A stretch of DNA of 64,000 nt. Origin: Mesodorylaimus sp. YZB2_4 (Eukaryota; Nematoda; Enoplea; Dorylaimida; Dorylaimidae). Position 1 is the stretch's first letter, and every line of letters starts with the position of its first letter. The stretch is from positions 434,001-498,000 of the forward strand of contig JASANH010001085.1 in the NCBI GenBank assembly GCA_030248295.1. Direction: 5' to 3'. Both the position numbers and the translations under genes were made by a program. Positions 59,913-64,000 of the stretch are shown one piece after another. Under the pieces are notes generated by a model. It saw nothing but the letters and a program-made list of their open reading frames with translations. It had not been told where the DNA came from and made no database searches.

Positions 59913-62900
59913 ATGGACAATATATCGTCGGTGATTGAAGAAGATGAGGAAGCAAGTTCGGATCGATACTTGTATTTTCGTGGACGTCCTTTACGAATGA
60001 CTGGGAAAACTAGAAGTCAGTGACCTTTTTCGCTTTAAAAAGGTTTCTTCTCAATTCTGCTAATTTTCTGTCAGATCGTTACGAAAGTTCGGATGATCAA
60101 ATTCCGATCGATTTCTCTAGGCGTAAGTATTTGGCAAACTTACTTAAAGTTCTGAATGTGTTCTTCACATAATTTTTAGCGTTGGAAGAAAACATTCGTG
60201 ATTCGTTAGCTAATTGCGTAAATACTGGAATCGAAGAGAATATCAGCTCGAGCAAACAAATTCGATTAAATCATTTAAATAATTTAGTTCGAGTAATTGA
60301 AAGAGGTTACTCGAAACCATGGCGAAACGGTGGTGAATCAAAAAAGAAGCGTAGTTTTAAAGATATAATTCACGCGGGAAATTCAAATTTGCCAATCACT
60401 TATGAACAAATTCTCATTTGGTAAGTCAGTGTGGCTTAGGATTGATGGTATCTTGGGAATATTTGTGCTGATTTCGGCTCATCCAAGTGATTTGGTGTGA
60501 TTTTTTCCAGTTTACGTTGTTTGTTAACTGATGAGGAACGCGAAATTCGTGCAGCCACGTTGCGAGTTTTGCGATATTTTATTCAATCGGATGAGGATTT
60601 AAGAATTGCATTGCAATTGCGCATTGATGTTTTAATCGCAAGGTAAGATATTCTGAGTTTATCATGTAAGTTAGAAAAATATGCCTAGTTTGCTTTCGCG
60701 AGGTTTTTTTTCTGCAGCTGTGCATATTTTCGAGCAAGATAGTCAAATATTTGGTTAAAAAATTTTAACAGATGCGAAATAGTCGTTTTAACTGATTGGA
60801 TGTGAAAACTGTGGCTACAAACGGTCTGGTGCAAATAAGCAGGGCGAATAAGCCGTACTCTACAAAAAATCGGTACCTTTTGAGAAGCCGTCATTCAGCT
60901 ACTATTAAAGCATGATTTGAGCCAGAAACTGAATGTAGCGACGCGATTTTTTAGTTTTCCCAAGAAAGTAAGGGCATCAAGCATTTTCTGCCCAAGTTAA
61001 ATCATTTGGAACGAAGAAAAGCTAAATTTTTCAGTTTTTGACTTGCGCGTGCTTTTGACTACCGATGGATGGAGCTCGAATAGACGAGTATTTTTTCAAG
61101 TTCACTTAAAAAGGCACACACTTATGGAATTTCGCGTCAATTAAACTAGTTTCCACTGTCTCCCCGCTTTTTGATATCTCGAAAGGCCTTATGTACACTT
61201 CACACTTCCAAGAGCAAGGGGAACGGAAAATGCGCTGCATGTAAATGACTGGATGGAAACGTACTTTAGATGGGAGTGAAAAATTTCTGATCTTTGTATA
61301 TTGAGCATCTGACATGACTTAACCAAGTGTGCCAAAGTCTGTATTGTGGCTTTCATCCAGGTCCGACCGATAAGGCAATTATCGGTATCGGCCGATAACC
61401 GATAACGCAATTATCGGCCGATAATACCGATAATTCTTAAGAACTTAAATTCAAGTTTTATGGCGGGAAATTTGATTTTTGGTCAGATCCCATCCTTAAA
61501 ACATGCAATTTTTTAATTTCGCATGCTAGGCTTCCTTTGAAGACCAATTTGAATTAATCTGGTTGCCCGAAATTTTGGGACCGAAGACTATGTAAGTTGC
61601 AATATCCCAACTAAAAACTCCTCTTCGCAGATGTAATACACTTGAGGCAACGCATGACACCTCTAGGGCCAGCCGTGTGACACTGTCAGGAAGTGGGCAT
61701 AAATGTTTAAACCCAGCTGGCAGGACAGGGTCTGGATGCTTGAGTGAAAGGAAGTTAATCATGAAACAGCAGAGTTCCCTTTGCTTGAATTAAAATATAA
61801 ATTGGATTTTGTTGCTTCTATCTTACAGGCGGAGGCACATTATGTGCACATGCACACCCTGGAAACTTGGATGAGGTTCAGAACCGTCTAAAACTCATTT
61901 TGTTAGACTCTAGGTAGGGATAATGAGTGAAATATGCAAAGCAGATCCCTTCACAACTTCTTGAGGGCTCTAGTTTTCGACTGGGGTCCTGACCCTGATC
62001 CTCATCCCAAACAGCATGCATCTGGGATTCACCCTCAAACATTTTGATACGTCCAGATATACGAAAAAACCCACGAAATATAGTATCAGCATTGCATATG
62101 TGCAATCTTGTGAGATGACTGAGATGTATATACTTATAAAAAATAGTTCCGATGCAGGGCAAACTTCATGAAGTTTTTAGTACATGTCAAGAAAAGAAGT
62201 GAACAGATAGACGGACGTAAACAGCCAGAAAGCTTTTTTCTATCCCAGCCCCTTCAGGGTTATCTCGAACCCCAGAAGACCCTGAAGGCCATCACCATTC
62301 CTGTCCCCGACTCCAAATGGGGAAAGACTAACCTTATTTCCAAAATCTCACCCAAGGGTGAATGCTACGACTACAGCGATAATTTGTAGTCATAGCCCCT
62401 TTTTTTGAGTCAGAGTAACCTGTAATTTATTGTGCCGCGGGGGCCTGAGAAGGACTCTTGTTTCTGAGTGTACAGTAGACAATACGACACGAGGCAAAGA
62501 GGTCGCCTTCATTGAGATGCATGCAAGTAACAAGACAGGGCCAGCCTACCTCCTTCCCATAACCTTAGCCTATGCAACACACAGACAGCCAACTGCTTCT
62601 AGTGTAAACTGCTTTGGTGCCATTGCGGGCATCCCAGTAAGAAAAGCCATGATCGTGACTTGTCGTGATTCAGCTCCAGACTGTTTTTGGACACTGACCT
62701 CTTTGATCGAGAATCCGTAGCTCCCTGCTCCTCTTCATAATCACTAGCAACAGGCCGTATGTGCGCCCTAAACTCTGATTGATGGGGAAATCTACATTAT
62801 CGGCATTGTCGGCAGCACAAATTATCGGTATCGGACGATAACATTTATTTGTTATCTTCTCAGATTTGGGTGTAAGTCATCAACGGAGATTAAAAAAATC

Positions 62901-64000
62901 CAGATCCTGATCCCGACCTTAATCCTGAAAAAAGTGGTCCCGAACGAGCGCTGGTTTGAAGTAGATTTTATCAGTTTGGTGCAGGTATTTAAAAATTGGG
63001 CCCTCTTCTTATATGTAAATTCAATGTTTAATTAAATTTTGCTCAATGAAATCTGATAGCGTTCGACCGGGGTCAGGGTTAGATGTAGTCTGAAATAGTG
63101 TATGTGCAGAATACTTAAGCGGATGTCACTCATTTGCCCTGGAAAGTAAGAGTATAGTAGCCGACCAGCGCACATCGGAGCATTGCATGGGGCCCAAAAC
63201 ATTTGACAATTGGTTTCTTCATGTGACCGAAGGTATGAGTCATAAATAAAATAAGCAAAGGAGATGGTTTCGCATCTGTTGCTTGAGTGAATCCTCCGCC
63301 CTCACCCCTTCGCTATGCCCGCACACGCAGTCAATTATGTTCAGGGCGTGAAGTGCTTGGATGCCATTGCTGGCATACAAGACAAATCATAATCAATCGC
63401 GATTCAGTATTGGCTCATATTTTTGACTGGGGTCGTGGTCAAAGCGTGTGCCTCTCACGCTGGGTGCGCTTTTATTTACAGGTGAGGGTTCGACTCCCGC
63501 TTCGGCACAAAATTATTGTCTAATATATACTCCCTAGGCCTCGAGTGAGCTGTATGGTGCTTGGCTATGAATAAAGTATGACATGACATGACGTGATGAG
63601 TTTTCTTGGGCACTCACTATCAGCAGATCCTGCATTCACCCAGCACTTTTATTAACTGTGAAATCTATAACTTATTTACATAATCGGTATCGGTTGGTGC
63701 TGAATCAGGATCCAGATGTTGGCTAAGACTTTTTCGTGGACTCTGCTTGACTCAGAATTCAGACAGAACCTCCTGTTCCCTGTCGAGCTTGGCAGTTGGT
63801 CGTCGACACATTTGCCCACAACTGTTTTTTTCGTGGCTCAGAAATTTCAATGATCATTATCAACTGATAATATCTGTCAATGCTGATTTTTGTTATGAAA
63901 ATTTAGAAATCTGAGTTAAATTCTTGCAGATGTTTGGACGTTGTTTTGGACAATCGTTTGGAGCGTACGCAATGTATTCGTTTATTAATTTCGCTTATTC
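59913..64000 (+). CDS. RICTOR: RICTOR, mTORC2 scaffold subunit (5' part, runs off right edge)
   Basis: Exons 59913-60015, 60075-60122, 60180-60420, 60511-60642 and 63930 to the edge join in frame. RICTOR is the defining scaffold of TOR complex 2, which phosphorylates AKT/SGK kinases. The N-terminal block matches the family: NHLNNLVRVI, ITYEQILICLRCLLTDEERE, IRAATLRVLRYFIQ, LRIDVLIARCLDVVLDNRLE, RTQCIRLLISL, corresponding to the first armadillo-like repeats of the vertebrate protein. The N-terminus is acidic and longer than in human. Intron 4 (3.3 kb) contains SINE and other repeats. Only about 200 of an expected 1500 or more residues lie in the window. Confidence 0.93.
61360..62850 (+). repeat. 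ATTATCGGTATCGG repeats in RICTOR intron 4
   Basis: CAATTATCGGTATCGGCCGA at about 61376 and AAATTATCGGTATCGGACGA at about 62818 are direct copies with nearby GCCGATAAC variants; a further partial copy is near 63683. They could bound a 1.5 kb repeat. No coding content was recognised inside. Confidence 0.4.
62881..62952. repeat. Solo end of the foldback/MITE family
   Basis: AAAAAAGTGGTCCCGAACGAGCGCT matches, apart from one base, the right end of the MITE at 59117. No matching left end was found nearby. Confidence 0.5.
63358..63600 (+). mobile_element. tRNA-derived SINE in RICTOR intron 4
   Basis: Head GGTCGTGGTCAAAGCGTGTG, box B GGTTCGACTCC (63487-63497), tail CCTAGGCCTCGAGTGAGCTG and an (ATGAC)n end at 63578-63596. 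Same family as 49.2 kb. A related headless piece lies at about 62530-62700 (GTGCCATTGCGGGCAT). Confidence 0.7.

Overview
The window is from an invertebrate animal nuclear genome. All reconstructed genes are split by GT-AG introns, encode standard metazoan proteins, and sit among non-autonomous transposons, tRNA-derived repeats and long poly-C/G runs. The species cannot be fixed from sequence alone. Frequent G/C homopolymers and TTAGGC/GCCTAA-like motifs inside small palindromic repeats would fit a nematode, but that is only a weak inference.

Layout, left to right. (1) 1-411, minus: 5' part of a type II membrane alpha-1,4-glycosyltransferase-like gene running off the left edge. (2) 1343-19059, minus: a complete otoferlin-type ferlin, rebuilt as 38 exons and 1909 residues, whose introns carry a 2.1 kb element with short inverted ends and a 3 kb foldback element. 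(3) 20.6-29.8 kb: an unrecognised Ser/Thr/Pro-rich coiled-coil gene with duplicated 3' exons, followed by an array of about eight decayed copies of its first two exons. A possible 54-residue gene lies between. (4) 33382-38961, plus: an undescribed 238-residue cysteine-rich secretory-pathway protein ending in a knottin-like six-cysteine pattern. (5) 39957-43620, minus: CSTF1, 11 exons. (6) 44.1-50.7 kb: tRNA-like repeats, a small single-pass membrane protein, an ORF split by a hAT-type MITE, and a tandem pair of 28-codon membrane micropeptide genes, the second one broken. (7) 51.0-52.9 kb: nested inverted-repeat elements. (8) 53753-55712, plus: PDE6D. (9) 56218-59356, minus: NDUFB5, with several MITEs in its introns. 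(10) 59913 to the right edge, plus: the 5' part of RICTOR, divergent from NDUFB5.

The conserved genes have unrelated jobs: membrane fusion/Ca2+ sensing, mRNA 3'-end cleavage, prenyl-protein transport, complex I and mTORC2. They do not form a pathway cluster. PDE6D and NDUFB5 are convergent; NDUFB5 and RICTOR are head-to-head across about 560 bp. The most novel material is the micropeptide pair, the cysteine-rich protein, the repeated Ser/Thr-rich exons and the dense MITE insertions. No reverse transcriptase, transposase, CRISPR array or rRNA was recognised.
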